A stretch of DNA of 64,000 bases from Pyrococcus yayanosii CH1 (lineage in GTDB: Archaea; Methanobacteriota_B; Thermococci; Thermococcales; Thermococcaceae). The stretch lies in NCBI RefSeq assembly GCF_000215995.1, contig NC_015680.1, positions 434,001 to 498,000 on the forward strand. Reading direction: 5' to 3'. Each line of letters starts with the position of its first letter. Position 1 is the stretch's first letter. Shown piece by piece: positions 25,845 through 35,213 of this stretch. Under the pieces are notes generated by a model. That model was not told the origin of the DNA and did not search any database. It worked only from the letters and a program-made list of their open reading frames with translations. The position numbers were made by a program, and so were the translations under genes.

Positions 25845-28800
25845 TTACCTTATCACGACTCTCGCGAACTCCGTGAAGAAGTCTTCATCAGTCCATTCGT
25901 TGCCGGGCTCGTTGTCGTGGAGGGCTGACTGATCTGGGAGAGCGTCAACAGCAGAGTCTCCGGCTCCCTGGCCGGTCACGTAGGCGACAATGTATATCTC
26001 CGTGGGTTTTCCTCCGAGGACCTTCCACGGAATCGCTATCTCAATGACCTGCAGGCCGTTCTCTGATCCTCCGGTGTAGGCATAGAATGCCACCGAGTCA
26101 AGATCATTGTAGACCCAGGCCGTTCCGTTCCAGAGCGCGAGCTGGGCGCTGGTTATGGTGCTCGTTCCCGGGTCACCGAAGAATTCACCGTTCCAGAAGA
26201 AGTACAGCTGAGCGTCTATGCCTCTGTCAAAGCTTATACTCCTGCTCCAAGCGTCCTGGCCAGCCGTGTATCCGCCCTCCTTGAAGTCTAACGATATACC
26301 ATATGCAACCCTCCAGGAAGCCTTGTTCTCGGTGGTGAGTGCTATGTAGAGGAAGTTCTCGTCGTAGTCAACGTATAAGGCCTTAAGGTTTGCACCGTCC
26401 TGGCCAAAGCCCGTGGTGTCCTCAACTACCGGCTTGACTTTCCAGTCGCTGATATCTCCGTCAATTTCCTTGGTGAGGTTTTGCCTGAGACGCTCCATTT
26501 CCTTCTGCCACTCCAGCTCACCGCTCTCGATCATATTCATGATCTCCTCGAGGTCTCTGACTATGCTCCTGAGCCTGATATAGGCCCGGTATATCTTGAG
26601 GGCGGCTCCGAAGGCGAGGTAATTCTTCTCTATCCTCTCCTTTCCGTAGTTGTAGAGGTTCAGGAGCTCTTGAACCTCGAATTCGTACTCGCGGAGCTTC
26701 CCCCTGACTTCATCTGGTAGGGGCTTGGAGGATAGCATCTCAACTAGCTCCCTATATCTGGCGTAGTCCCTCTGAAAGCTCCTGATTCCGTAGAACTTCG
26801 CTACGTTCACAAAGGCGTTCATATACTGAATTCTGCGCATTTCCTCCTGCTTCTGCCTCATGAGCTCTTCTATAACCCTATAATCCACTACCTCCGCATA
26901 TTCGACTATCGAGTTCATCTTGATCTTCACATAGAAGTGGGGAACGTTGTCTGCGAGCTCCTGCACAGTGTCCTCGGTCGATATCGTGTCCACGATGTCT
27001 GTCTTCTCGTCATTGGCGAATGGGTCGCCAAAGTTCCAAACAGCTGGACCGTAGCTGAAAGCGGTGGCGACTTGGAAGCTGAACTCCTTCGCACCTTCGA
27101 AGATGCTTAGCGGTATCCTGACTTCAACGGTGTTCTTGGTGAGGTCAACACCTATAAGTGCGTCTTCAACTGGAATGATGTCACCTTTAGCATCGACGAA
27201 ATACAGCAGGGAAGTCTTGCTTTCGCCTGCCGGAGCTATGGCCTGCACCTGTCCTGAATACTCAGTTCCACCTAGGTTCACGACCATTTGAATGTCCCAT
27301 AGGATGACGGTCTTGGTGTCCATCTCACCAGCGAACCAGTCGGCACCGCCCTCCTTGTAATCGATTGGAACGGCTATGAACGTAGCTCCGTTATCCCCGA
27401 TTTTGATGTTGCTCATATCGGCAAACCTGAAGAGGAAGTACACATACCTATCGTCCTTCGTGACACCCACTCCGACAAGGTCGGCATGGGACGATGTCTC
27501 ACCCGGGAGGTAAAGATCCTTGCTATGCCTCTGGTCTCCTACCGAGTCGTTCCAGAAGAAGACGCCATCCTTGAGCGTGTAAGAGTTAGGTTCGACGGTA
27601 ATCGTTGGCCAATCGCCTGGATCTCCGTCCACATTTACCGTGCCCACCCACACTACGTTCACTGTCATTACGAATTCGTTGTTGTTTTCGTTGGCCTCAG
27701 CTATGAGATTGTCCTCATCGACGATGGCCCTCAAGGTGTAGGTGCCCTCTACCTCGGGCGTCCAGATGGTAGTAAGGGACGTTTCCTCACCGGGGCCTAG
27801 GTCTACCCTCCATTCGGCGTGGAGCTCCTCATTTATGTAGAGCTTAACGGACGCCCCTGTGACTGGCAGGGATCCCTCGTTCTTAACCCTGACTGTAAAC
27901 TCAGCCTCCTTACCGACCCCTACGGCGGCAGGTCCGCTCACCGTGACCGTCAGGTCGGGCATGAGGAACCACTCAAAGGTAGCCAGATTCGTAAAGATGT
28001 CGCTGTCGGTCCACTCACCATTGATGTTCGTGTAGTCGATGCCGGTGTCAACAGGTGCGGAGTCAACGGCACTACTTCCATCTCCACCGGCAACCCATGT
28101 GATGATAGCGAAGCTGGACTGCTTACCTCCGAGCGCGCTCCACGGGATTGCTATCTCAAGGGTCTGGAGGCCGGTAGAGGTGTCGCCTGTGTAGGCAAAG
28201 GTGGCCCCGATCTCGGCCAAGCTCTTATAGTCCCAGCCGTTGCCGGTCCACCTTATGAAGTTGTCAGCTCCCATGCCGGTGTTCCAGCCCCACCAGAAGT
28301 AAATCTCGTAATCAACGGCGTATCCATTTCCGAATCCTATCTTCCTTCCCCAAGCGTCAGAGGGGTTATCTCCTCCTGTGTATCCGCTCCCTGTTCCTGG
28401 GTCGACGTCTATACCCACTCCGTAAGCTACGTCCCAGCTCTGGGTGTTGCCCGTCTCGATGGCAATGTAGAGGTATTCACTATCCCAGGAGACATATAAG
28501 GCCTTTATCTCAGCTCCAGCCAGTCCGCTGTCCGCGGAAGAAATTCTCTCGTTGGGCGTCCAGTCACTGAGGTCTCCGTCGATGGTTTTAGTTCCAACGT
28601 AGAGTTCTGCAAGGTTAGTAAGGGTATCCCCGTCTGTCCACTCGCTACCAATGTTGTTGTAATCAATTGCTGGGTCAATTGGGAGGGTGTCTACGGCAGA
28701 GTCTCCACCGTTGCCACCGGAAATCCATGAGATTATGGCGATTTTGTTTGGTTTCCCTCCAAGGGCGCTCCATGGAATTGCCATTTCAAGAACTTGAAGA

Positions 28801-29324
28801 CCGCTTCCGCTAGTCTGGGCGTACTGGAGTACGTTGTTAACGTCGGTCGTTTCCCATCCGCTACCAGTCCACGTTCCAAAGCTCCCACCACCAATCCTAT
28901 CGTTTTCGGCATCGTACCAGAAGTATATTTCATAGTCAATCGCATATCCGCTACCGAAAGCAATGTTTCTCCACCACATGTCCTCCGTAGTTGAAGGATT
29001 GCCATCCTGGTCGTAGAAGGTATATCCGCTCCCTGTTCCTGGGTCGACGTCTATTCCTATGCCGTAGACGATGCCCCAGCTCTCAGTGTTGTTAGTTTTG
29101 ATAGCTATGTAAAGGTACTGGTCGTCCCACGCGACGTAAAGTCTGTCGAGATTGGCTCCTGCCTGGCCATTGTCTACACCTACCGCCACGATATCGGAGG
29201 GCGTCCAATCACTTAGGTCGCCGTCGATGATCTTAGTGCCATACATTGCACTGACGACGTCTGTCATCGGAACGAGGCTCAAGAAGAGCAGGAGAACTAC
29301 GAGCAGTCCTGCCCCCTTTTTCAT
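25845..29324 (-). CDS. large secreted protein with four DOMON/CBM9-like repeats and a CARDB domain
   Basis: A protein of 1159 residues. A Sec signal peptide (KKGAGLLVVLLLFLSLVPM) leads to two repeats of about 225 residues, each opening with IDGDLSDWTP and ending with a ...SEWTDGDTLTNLA-type tail. A CARDB domain follows (PDLTVTVSGPAAVGVGKEAE), then a glucodextranase-C-like third repeat (VDGDPGDWPTIT). Next comes a coiled-coil stretch (about 840-965) and a fourth repeat (IDGDISDWKVK) at the C-terminus. Such repeats bind sugars or cofactors at the cell surface. There is no catalytic domain, SLH domain or C-terminal anchor. TATA GTATATAAG at 29362-29370 and a GGTGAAC site support ATG 29324. The repeats probably arose by tandem duplication. 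Confidence 0.82.
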   Translation of the reverse strand: MKKGAGLLVVLLLFLSLVPMTDVVSAMYGTKIIDGDLSDWTPSDIVAVGVDNGQAGANLDRLYVAWDDQYLYIAIKTNNTESWGIVYGIGIDVDPGTGSGYTFYDQDGNPSTTEDMWWRNIAFGSGYAIDYEIYFWYDAENDRIGGGSFGTWTGSGWETTDVNNVLQYAQTSGSGLQVLEMAIPWSALGGKPNKIAIISWISGGNGGDSAVDTLPIDPAIDYNNIGSEWTDGDTLTNLAELYVGTKTIDGDLSDWTPNERISSADSGLAGAEIKALYVSWDSEYLYIAIETGNTQSWDVAYGVGIDVDPGTGSGYTGGDNPSDAWGRKIGFGNGYAVDYEIYFWWGWNTGMGADNFIRWTGNGWDYKSLAEIGATFAYTGDTSTGLQTLEIAIPWSALGGKQSSFAIITWVAGGDGSSAVDSAPVDTGIDYTNINGEWTDSDIFTNLATFEWFLMPDLTVTVSGPAAVGVGKEAEFTVRVKNEGSLPVTGASVKLYINEELHAEWRVDLGPGEETSLTTIWTPEVEGTYTLRAIVDEDNLIAEANENNNEFVMTVNVVWVGTVNVDGDPGDWPTITVEPNSYTLKDGVFFWNDSVGDQRHSKDLYLPGETSSHADLVGVGVTKDDRYVYFLFRFADMSNIKIGDNGATFIAVPIDYKEGGADWFAGEMDTKTVILWDIQMVVNLGGTEYSGQVQAIAPAGESKTSLLYFVDAKGDIIPVEDALIGVDLTKNTVEVRIPLSIFEGAKEFSFQVATAFSYGPAVWNFGDPFANDEKTDIVDTISTEDTVQELADNVPHFYVKIKMNSIVEYAEVVDYRVIEELMRQKQEEMRRIQYMNAFVNVAKFYGIRSFQRDYARYRELVEMLSSKPLPDEVRGKLREYEFEVQELLNLYNYGKERIEKNYLAFGAALKIYRAYIRLRSIVRDLEEIMNMIESGELEWQKEMERLRQNLTKEIDGDISDWKVKPVVEDTTGFGQDGANLKALYVDYDENFLYIALTTENKASWRVAYGISLDFKEGGYTAGQDAWSRSISFDRGIDAQLYFFWNGEFFGDPGTSTITSAQLALWNGTAWVYNDLDSVAFYAYTGGSENGLQVIEIAIPWKVLGGKPTEIYIVAYVTGQGAGDSAVDALPDQSALHDNEPGNEWTDEDFFTEFARVVIR

Positions 29325-29454
29325 CAATGTTCACCTCAAGTGATACATACAAAGTTGAAGACTTATATACCTTACCCACGATGCACGATGGCCTTTGAAC
29401 TGTTCAAAAAAGATCTGTCAAACAATGTATGAAAAAATACTTGGGGAAAAGAGT

Positions 29455-31176
29455 TCACTTGTGGGCGAATATTGCCACGACTTCCTTTGGAGTTACATCA
29501 TCTATCCTGACGAAGCCGAAGCGCTCGAACTGGACGACTTCATCAACATTAACGGCCGCATCGGCTTCCAGCAGGCCCCTTCTCACGAGGAGCTCATCCC
29601 CTTGTGGCACAAACACCTTGCAGGGTTTCCCATCCGTGACCCAGTGAATCATGCGCCACCCTTTCTCCCTTGCAACCTCGTAGTCAACGCTATGGAACTT
29701 AGCCTCAATCCCTTCCTCCGATGCCTCCAGTATCTCGACGTTGAAGAGGTCCTTCAAGCGGACGAAATTGCCGGGCTTGATGAGATTCAGGTCATCACGG
29801 GAGACGTAGACGGGCTTCCCGGGCCTGAAGACGAGCCTCCTCTTTCCGCGCTCGGGGTGGTCCGGGTGGAGGGGTATCTCGGCAATGAATTCTTCATCGT
29901 AGCCCTCGATGTACATCGGAATCGGGTCGGCGACGAAGAAGTAGCGGTTCGCGACCGGGTCCACGAGCTTCCTGTTTATGGCCGCGAGGTTGTCCCAGCT
30001 AACCGTCGCGTCGCTCTTCTTGAGACCCACCCCAATTATGAGCTCCCTTATCGCCTCCGGCCTTATGCCCCGCCTCCTAAGGGCCCTTATAGTTCCGAGC
30101 CTTGGGTCGTCCCAGCCGAGGTACTTGCCCTCCTCGATTCCCTTCCTCGTCTTGGACTTGCTCAGTATCACGCCCTCTATGGAGAGGCGGCCGTGATGAA
30201 CCGTAACCGGGTACTCCCAACCGAAGTACTCGTAGATGTACCTCTGCCTCGTCTCATTCTCTGCATGTTCTTGACCACGGAAGATGTGGGTAATGCCGAG
30301 CTCGTGGTCGTCTATGGCAGAGGCGAAATTATAGAGGGGCCAAACCCTGTACTCGTTACCAGTCCTCGGATGGTTCGGGTTATCAATTATCCTTAGAGCC
30401 GGCCAGTCCCTCACAGCGGGATTTGGGTGGTTTAGGTCTGTCTTTATCCTGACTACGGCTTCGCCCTCCTTGTACTCGCCATTGAGCATTTTATACCAGC
30501 GCTCCAGCTGAACCTCGACGGGCTCATCCCTGTGCGGGCAGGGCTTTCCGGCGTCTCTCAGCCTGCGGAACTCCTCCGGTGGGCATGTGCAGACGTAAGC
30601 CTTACCCATCTTGATGAGCTCCTCTGCGTACCTATAGTATATCTCTAGCCTATCGCTGGCGTAGTGGATTTCGTCCGGGTTTATGCCGAGCCACTCGAGG
30701 TCCTCGATGATCATCTCGTAGAAGATAGGCTCCGGCCTCTTGACCTTCGGGTCAGTGTCGTCGAAGCGGAGAATAAACTTGCCGTCGTACATGCGGGCGT
30801 ATTCGTGGCTGAGAATTGCGGCGCGGGCATTACCCAGGTGGAAGGCGCCGTCGGGGTTTGGTGCAAACCGTGTTACTACTTTACCTTTCTCGGCCTTCGG
30901 AAGTGGAGGAAGACCTTTCTTCTCCTCCCTCTTATCCTTCTTAGCCTTGAAGAACTCCGGATAAATTTCCCTCAACTTGGCCTCTTGCTCTTCAAGGGAG
31001 AGTGCGTTTACCTGCTCGACTATCCGGTTGACAAGGGGGATTATCTCCTTGGCCTTTGGCCTGAGCTCCGGGTTCTCGCCAAGGACCTTGCCGATGACGG
31101 CCTTCGGGTTCGCCCTTCCCCCGTGCTGATATGCGTTGATGAGCGCGTGCTTGAGGATAAGCCTCTCAATGTCCAT
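29455..31176 (-). CDS. gltX: glutamyl-tRNA synthetase (archaeal type)
   Basis: A 573-residue class I synthetase charging tRNA-Glu. The HIGH-type motif is in FAPNPDGAFHLGNARAA (about 106-122) and the KMSKS-type motif in LSKSKTRKG. The N-terminal helical GlnRS/GluRS archaeal extension starts MDIERLILKHALINAYQHGG. The C-terminal anticodon-binding beta-barrels are complete. The ATG at 31176 follows GGTGGGTC; the longer open frame upstream crosses the promoter. Monocistronic. Confidence 0.95.
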   Translation of the reverse strand: MDIERLILKHALINAYQHGGRANPKAVIGKVLGENPELRPKAKEIIPLVNRIVEQVNALSLEEQEAKLREIYPEFFKAKKDKREEKKGLPPLPKAEKGKVVTRFAPNPDGAFHLGNARAAILSHEYARMYDGKFILRFDDTDPKVKRPEPIFYEMIIEDLEWLGINPDEIHYASDRLEIYYRYAEELIKMGKAYVCTCPPEEFRRLRDAGKPCPHRDEPVEVQLERWYKMLNGEYKEGEAVVRIKTDLNHPNPAVRDWPALRIIDNPNHPRTGNEYRVWPLYNFASAIDDHELGITHIFRGQEHAENETRQRYIYEYFGWEYPVTVHHGRLSIEGVILSKSKTRKGIEEGKYLGWDDPRLGTIRALRRRGIRPEAIRELIIGVGLKKSDATVSWDNLAAINRKLVDPVANRYFFVADPIPMYIEGYDEEFIAEIPLHPDHPERGKRRLVFRPGKPVYVSRDDLNLIKPGNFVRLKDLFNVEILEASEEGIEAKFHSVDYEVAREKGWRMIHWVTDGKPCKVFVPQGDELLVRRGLLEADAAVNVDEVVQFERFGFVRIDDVTPKEVVAIFAHK

Positions 31177-31288
31177 ATGACCCACCGGGTTGAGTGAGGC
31201 AGGCCGGGTTATAAATCTTGACGTGGGCGGAAGGTTTAGATACGAAATGTTAATAAATGTCATCGGGAAGATTAGTTGGTGATGCCCG

Positions 31289-31648
31289 ATGGTGCACGAA
31301 TACATCAAGGGAAAAATAAAGGAGTTCTCAAAGGAGGAGAAGGAGAAGCGCTACAAGTATCTCGGCAAGGAGGTCATAGACGTTGGAGATCCTGGTCTTG
31401 ACAGTATCCCTGAGTTCTATGGCATAGCCAATGCCATCTGGCGCGACTGGAAGAACGGTGAGATAAACACGAAGACTGCCATCGGAAGGCTGGCACTTCT
31501 CAAGTTGCTCACCTACAAGAGCAAGAACAGGAAGATAAAGGACATTCCAGAGGAGGAGCTCGAGGAAGTTAGGAAGTTCATTGATTACATAATCCAGGTT
31601 ATAGAGAACGAGAGCCGGAGGAAGAGCGAGTCAGGAGAGAATAAATAG
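31289..31648 (+). CDS. small helical protein of unknown function
   Basis: A 119-residue charged, mainly helical protein (MVHEYIKGKIKEFSKEEKEK; later KTAIGRLALLKLLTYKSKN, then EEELEEVRKFIDYIIQVIEN). I do not recognise a named family. The ATG at 31289 has GGTGATG just upstream. It is divergent from gltX and lies upstream of ileS, but a promoter and a hairpin separate it from ileS. Confidence 0.7.
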   Translation: MVHEYIKGKIKEFSKEEKEKRYKYLGKEVIDVGDPGLDSIPEFYGIANAIWRDWKNGEINTKTAIGRLALLKLLTYKSKNRKIKDIPEEELEEVRKFIDYIIQVIENESRRKSESGENK

Positions 31649-31710
31649 ACTACTATTGTTATCCAAAAACCTTATAAACACCTCTCCCCGATTTTGCCCG
31701 ATGCCAATGA

Positions 31711-31764
31711 GGGGGGATTTATTTATCTTCGGTTTTGTCGTATCGGCCTGAGGTAAAATCCCCC
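31711..31764 (+). ncRNA. long hairpin between a promoter and ileS; small RNA or leader structure
   Basis: GGGGGATTT (31712-31720) can pair with AAATCCCCC (31756-31764), closing a loop of about 35 nt with inner pairing potential and a CTGA element. A TATA-like CCTTATAAAC lies about 40 bp upstream, so the hairpin would sit just after the transcription start, about 40 nt ahead of the ileS start. It could be a regulatory leader of ileS or a separate small guide-type RNA. A clear H/ACA or C/D box set is not seen. Confidence 0.35.
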
Positions 31765-31802
31765 GTTAGCGGTCATTCTGAAAGCTTCTGGAGGGTTCTG
31801 CC

Positions 31803-34800
31803 ATGATTAGGGAGCCCGAGTTCAGAGAATACGATGCGAACAGGCTGGAAGAGAAAATCGAACGCTTTTGGAAAGAGAACGACATATACGGGAAAGTGAA
31901 AGCAAGCAGGGCGAACGGTCCGAAGTATTACTTCCTCGACGGGCCACCCTACGTGAGCGGTGCCATACACCTCGGAACGGCTTGGAACAAGATAATTAAG
32001 GACATGATAATCCGCTTCAGGACGATGCAGGGCTACAACGTGAGAAGACAGCCGGGCTTCGACATGCATGGATTGCCAATAGAGGTCAAGGTCGAGCAGG
32101 CCCTTGGCCTTAAGACCAAGAAGGAAATTGAGGAGAAGATAGGTGTCGAGAACTTCATCAGGAAGTGCAGGGAGTTCGCCCTCAACAACCTGAGGATAAT
32201 GACGGAACAGTTCAAGATGCTCGGAATCTGGATGGACTGGGACAACCCCTACATGACCATAAAGAACGAGTACATTGAGTCAGCATGGTTCACGCTCAAG
32301 AGGGCCTGGGAGAAGGGCCTCCTTGAGAAGGACAAAAGAGTTTTGCACTGGTGTCCGAGGTGTGAGACGGCCCTGGCCGAGCATGAGGTTCGCGGCGAGT
32401 ACAAGATGAGGAAGGACCCGAGTATATACGTTAAGTTCCCGGTTGAGGGGAAGGAGAACGAGTACATCCTCATCTGGACGACCACGCCTTGGACTCTGCC
32501 GGCCAACCTCGCGGTTGCGGTTCACCCCGAATACGACTACGCCAAGGTTAGGGTTAAGACCGAAAGCGGCGAGGAGTATTGGATAATCGCGAAGGCCCTT
32601 GTCGAGAAGGTTCTTGGGGAAGTTGGCGTTGAGGGTGAGGTAGTGGAGGAGTTCAAGGGCGAGGAGCTCGAAGGTCTCCGCTACGTCCACGTTCTCCTCG
32701 ACGAGTATCCGAGACAAAAAGAGTTTCGGGAGAAATATGAGTGGGCCCATCGCGTAATCCTCGGCGAGCACGTCACGCTTGAGGAGGGTACAGGTGTCGT
32801 TCACACCGCTCCAGGCCACGGTGAAGAGGACTTCGAGGTTAGTCAGAGGTACGGCCTGCCCGTTTACTCCCCTGTAGACGACCAGGGCCGATACGTGGAG
32901 GGCAAGTGGAAGGGCATCTACGTCAAGGATGCTGACCCGCAGATAATAGAACACCTCAAAGCCAAGGGCTACCTCGTGAAGGCTGGAACGATAGAGCACA
33001 AGTATCCTCACTGCTGGCGTTGCAAGACCCCGCTGATATTCAGGGCAACAGACCAGTGGTTCCTCAAGGTCAGCAAAGTTAAGGAGAAGATAATCAAGGA
33101 GAACGACGAGAAGGTGACCTGGTATCCGGACTGGGTAAAGGTTAGGTACGACAATGGCGTTCTCAATTCGGGCGACTGGGTCATAAGCAGGCAACGCTAC
33201 TGGGGCATACCGCTCCCTATATGGCAGAGCGATGACGGTGAGATATACGTCGTTGGAAGCTTCAGGGAGCTCGTTGAATTAGCCGTCGCGATAGAGGTTA
33301 ACGGAGAGAGGATAGAGCTTCCCGAAAGCTACGAAGAGAAGCTCAAGGTCATTGAAGAGAAGCTCGGCCCAGAGGATTTACACAGGCCCTACGTCGATGC
33401 CTTCATCATAAAGGTCAACGGCAAGGAGATGCGCCGCGTCAAGGACGTCGTTGACGTCTGGTTCGACAGCGGAATAGCCAGCTGGGCCTCCTTAGGCTAT
33501 CCAAGGAACAAGGAACTTTTCGAGAAGCTTTGGCCGGCTGATTTCATAGTCGAGGGTGAAGACCAAGTTACGAAATGGTTCTACTCCCAGCAGGCTGCCA
33601 GCGTTATAGCCTTCGACACAGTCCCCTATAGAAAAGTGGCGATGCACGGGTACGTTCTCGACGAGAAGGGCGACAAGATGAGCAAGAGCCTTGGCAATAT
33701 TATAAGGCCGGAGGATGTCGTTCAGAAAGAGGGCAGGGACTCGTTCAGGTTCTACATGCTCTGGGCGACGAACCCGTGGGAGAACCTGCGCTTCAGCTGG
33801 AAGGGATTGGCGCAGGTCAAGAGGATGCTCAACATACTCTGGAACGTGTATGTGCTTTCAGCCACTTATATGAGCCTCGACAACTTTGACCCCACAAAGC
33901 TTAAGCCGGAGGAGCTTCCGTTCAGGGAAGAGGATAGATGGATACTCAGCAGGGTAAACGGCCTAATCTCGAAAGTCGAGAACGGCATAGAGACCTTCTA
34001 CCTCACGAGGGCAACTAGGGCAATATACGACTTCGTAGTTGAGGATTTGAGCAGGTGGTACGTCAGGCTCATAAGAAAGAGGCTCTGGGTTGAGGGCGAC
34101 GACCCGGACAAGCTGGCGGCATACTACACGCTCTGGAAGGTCTTTGATGTGTTGCTGAGGCTCATGGCTCCCTTCACGCCATACATAGCTGAAGAGATAT
34201 ACCAGAATCTACTGAGGCCATTCATCGGTGTTGAGAGCGTCCACATGCTCGACTGGCCTAAAGCGGACGAGAAGGCCATTGATGAAGAGCTCGAGCGCGA
34301 GATGGAGTACGTCAGGAGGATAGTCGAGGCGGGCTCTTCAGCAAGACAGAGGGCTAAGATAAAGCTCCGTTATCCGGTCAGGAGGATAATAATTGAGACC
34401 GAGGACGAGACCGTAAAAAAGGCCGTCGAGAGGCTCAACCGCATTTTGAAGGACCAGCTCAACGCCAAGGAAGTTGTTGTAGGAAGGGTTGAGAGGGAGC
34501 TCGTCATCAAGCCGAACTTCGCGAAAGTTGGCCCCGAGTTCAAGGGCGATGCCAGGCTCGTAATAGCGTGGATAAACGAGCACGGAAGGGAACTCTACGA
34601 GAGGGGCGAGATGGACGTGAAAATCGGAGGAAAGACCTTCCACCTCACGAGGGAGCACCTCAGCATAGAGGAGAAGCTGCCGGACTTCTTCGTTGCTGAG
34701 GACTTCGAGGGCGGAAGGGTCTTCGTGGACAAGACACTCACGAGGGAGCTTTTAGCGGAGGGCCTCGCGAGGGAGTTCGTGCGCAGGATACAGGAGATGA

Positions 34801-35006
34801 GGAAGAGGCTCGATCTCGACGTCAACGACAGGATAGTTGTTACGATAGAGACGAGCGAAGAGAACCGCGAGCTGCTCAGCGAGAACCTCAACTACGTGAA
34901 GAAGGAGACGAGAGCTGTGGAAGTAATCTTCGGCGAGGCAAAGGGCTACGTGGTTGAGTGGCCAGAAGTCCAGGCGAAGATAGGGATTGAGAGGGTCGAG
35001 GGATAA
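31803..35006 (+). CDS. ileS: isoleucyl-tRNA synthetase
   Basis: A 1067-residue class Ia synthetase charging tRNA-Ile. The HIGH-type motif is in GPPYVSGAIHLGTAWNK near residue 50, the KMSKS motif in KMSKSLGNI near 620, and a large editing CP1 domain lies between them (IWTTTPWTLPANLA; threonine-rich motif). The C-terminal anticodon-binding region is complete. GGAGGG precedes the ATG. The accessory island starts right after its stop. Confidence 0.96.
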   Translation: MIREPEFREYDANRLEEKIERFWKENDIYGKVKASRANGPKYYFLDGPPYVSGAIHLGTAWNKIIKDMIIRFRTMQGYNVRRQPGFDMHGLPIEVKVEQALGLKTKKEIEEKIGVENFIRKCREFALNNLRIMTEQFKMLGIWMDWDNPYMTIKNEYIESAWFTLKRAWEKGLLEKDKRVLHWCPRCETALAEHEVRGEYKMRKDPSIYVKFPVEGKENEYILIWTTTPWTLPANLAVAVHPEYDYAKVRVKTESGEEYWIIAKALVEKVLGEVGVEGEVVEEFKGEELEGLRYVHVLLDEYPRQKEFREKYEWAHRVILGEHVTLEEGTGVVHTAPGHGEEDFEVSQRYGLPVYSPVDDQGRYVEGKWKGIYVKDADPQIIEHLKAKGYLVKAGTIEHKYPHCWRCKTPLIFRATDQWFLKVSKVKEKIIKENDEKVTWYPDWVKVRYDNGVLNSGDWVISRQRYWGIPLPIWQSDDGEIYVVGSFRELVELAVAIEVNGERIELPESYEEKLKVIEEKLGPEDLHRPYVDAFIIKVNGKEMRRVKDVVDVWFDSGIASWASLGYPRNKELFEKLWPADFIVEGEDQVTKWFYSQQAASVIAFDTVPYRKVAMHGYVLDEKGDKMSKSLGNIIRPEDVVQKEGRDSFRFYMLWATNPWENLRFSWKGLAQVKRMLNILWNVYVLSATYMSLDNFDPTKLKPEELPFREEDRWILSRVNGLISKVENGIETFYLTRATRAIYDFVVEDLSRWYVRLIRKRLWVEGDDPDKLAAYYTLWKVFDVLLRLMAPFTPYIAEEIYQNLLRPFIGVESVHMLDWPKADEKAIDEELEREMEYVRRIVEAGSSARQRAKIKLRYPVRRIIIETEDETVKKAVERLNRILKDQLNAKEVVVGRVERELVIKPNFAKVGPEFKGDARLVIAWINEHGRELYERGEMDVKIGGKTFHLTREHLSIEEKLPDFFVAEDFEGGRVFVDKTLTRELLAEGLAREFVRRIQEMRKRLDLDVNDRIVVTIETSEENRELLSENLNYVKKETRAVEVIFGEAKGYVVEWPEVQAKIGIERVEG

Positions 35007-35028
35007 CTTTGGGCATTAATGGCCGTTT

Positions 35029-35212
35029 TTATTTCTCTTCTCCCATTTCTTCTGAGAATTCAAGCATTGTCAACAGAATAACACCAACTATTGCGAGGTA
35101 TATAGGCGAGTTTTCCCCAGAGTGCAAATATCGAAGAGAACATCGCAATAAGGATCACAATAAGGCCTGTAAGCTTTACAACCTCTATTACCAACCTTTT
35201 TCTAGATTTCAT
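35029..35212 (-). pseudogene. small two-helix membrane protein gene with a G-run frameshift
   Basis: The ATG at 35212 lies 1 nt after the stop of the membrane protein at 35214. The frame gives a hydrophobic helix (VVKLTGLIVILIAMFSSIFA). It then hits a run of four G followed by four A near 35120, where removing one base restores ENSPIYLAIVGVILLTMLEF and an acidic tail ending at 35029. The restored protein has about 60 residues and two membrane segments. It would be the last gene of the halocin-like operon, perhaps an immunity accessory. Confidence 0.5.
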
Positions 35213-35213
35213 C

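Noticed and set aside
25845-29327. CRISPR-like or satellite repeats suggested by repeated sequence
   Set aside because: The repeats are coding duplications of a DOMON-like domain in one frame, not short spaced repeats.
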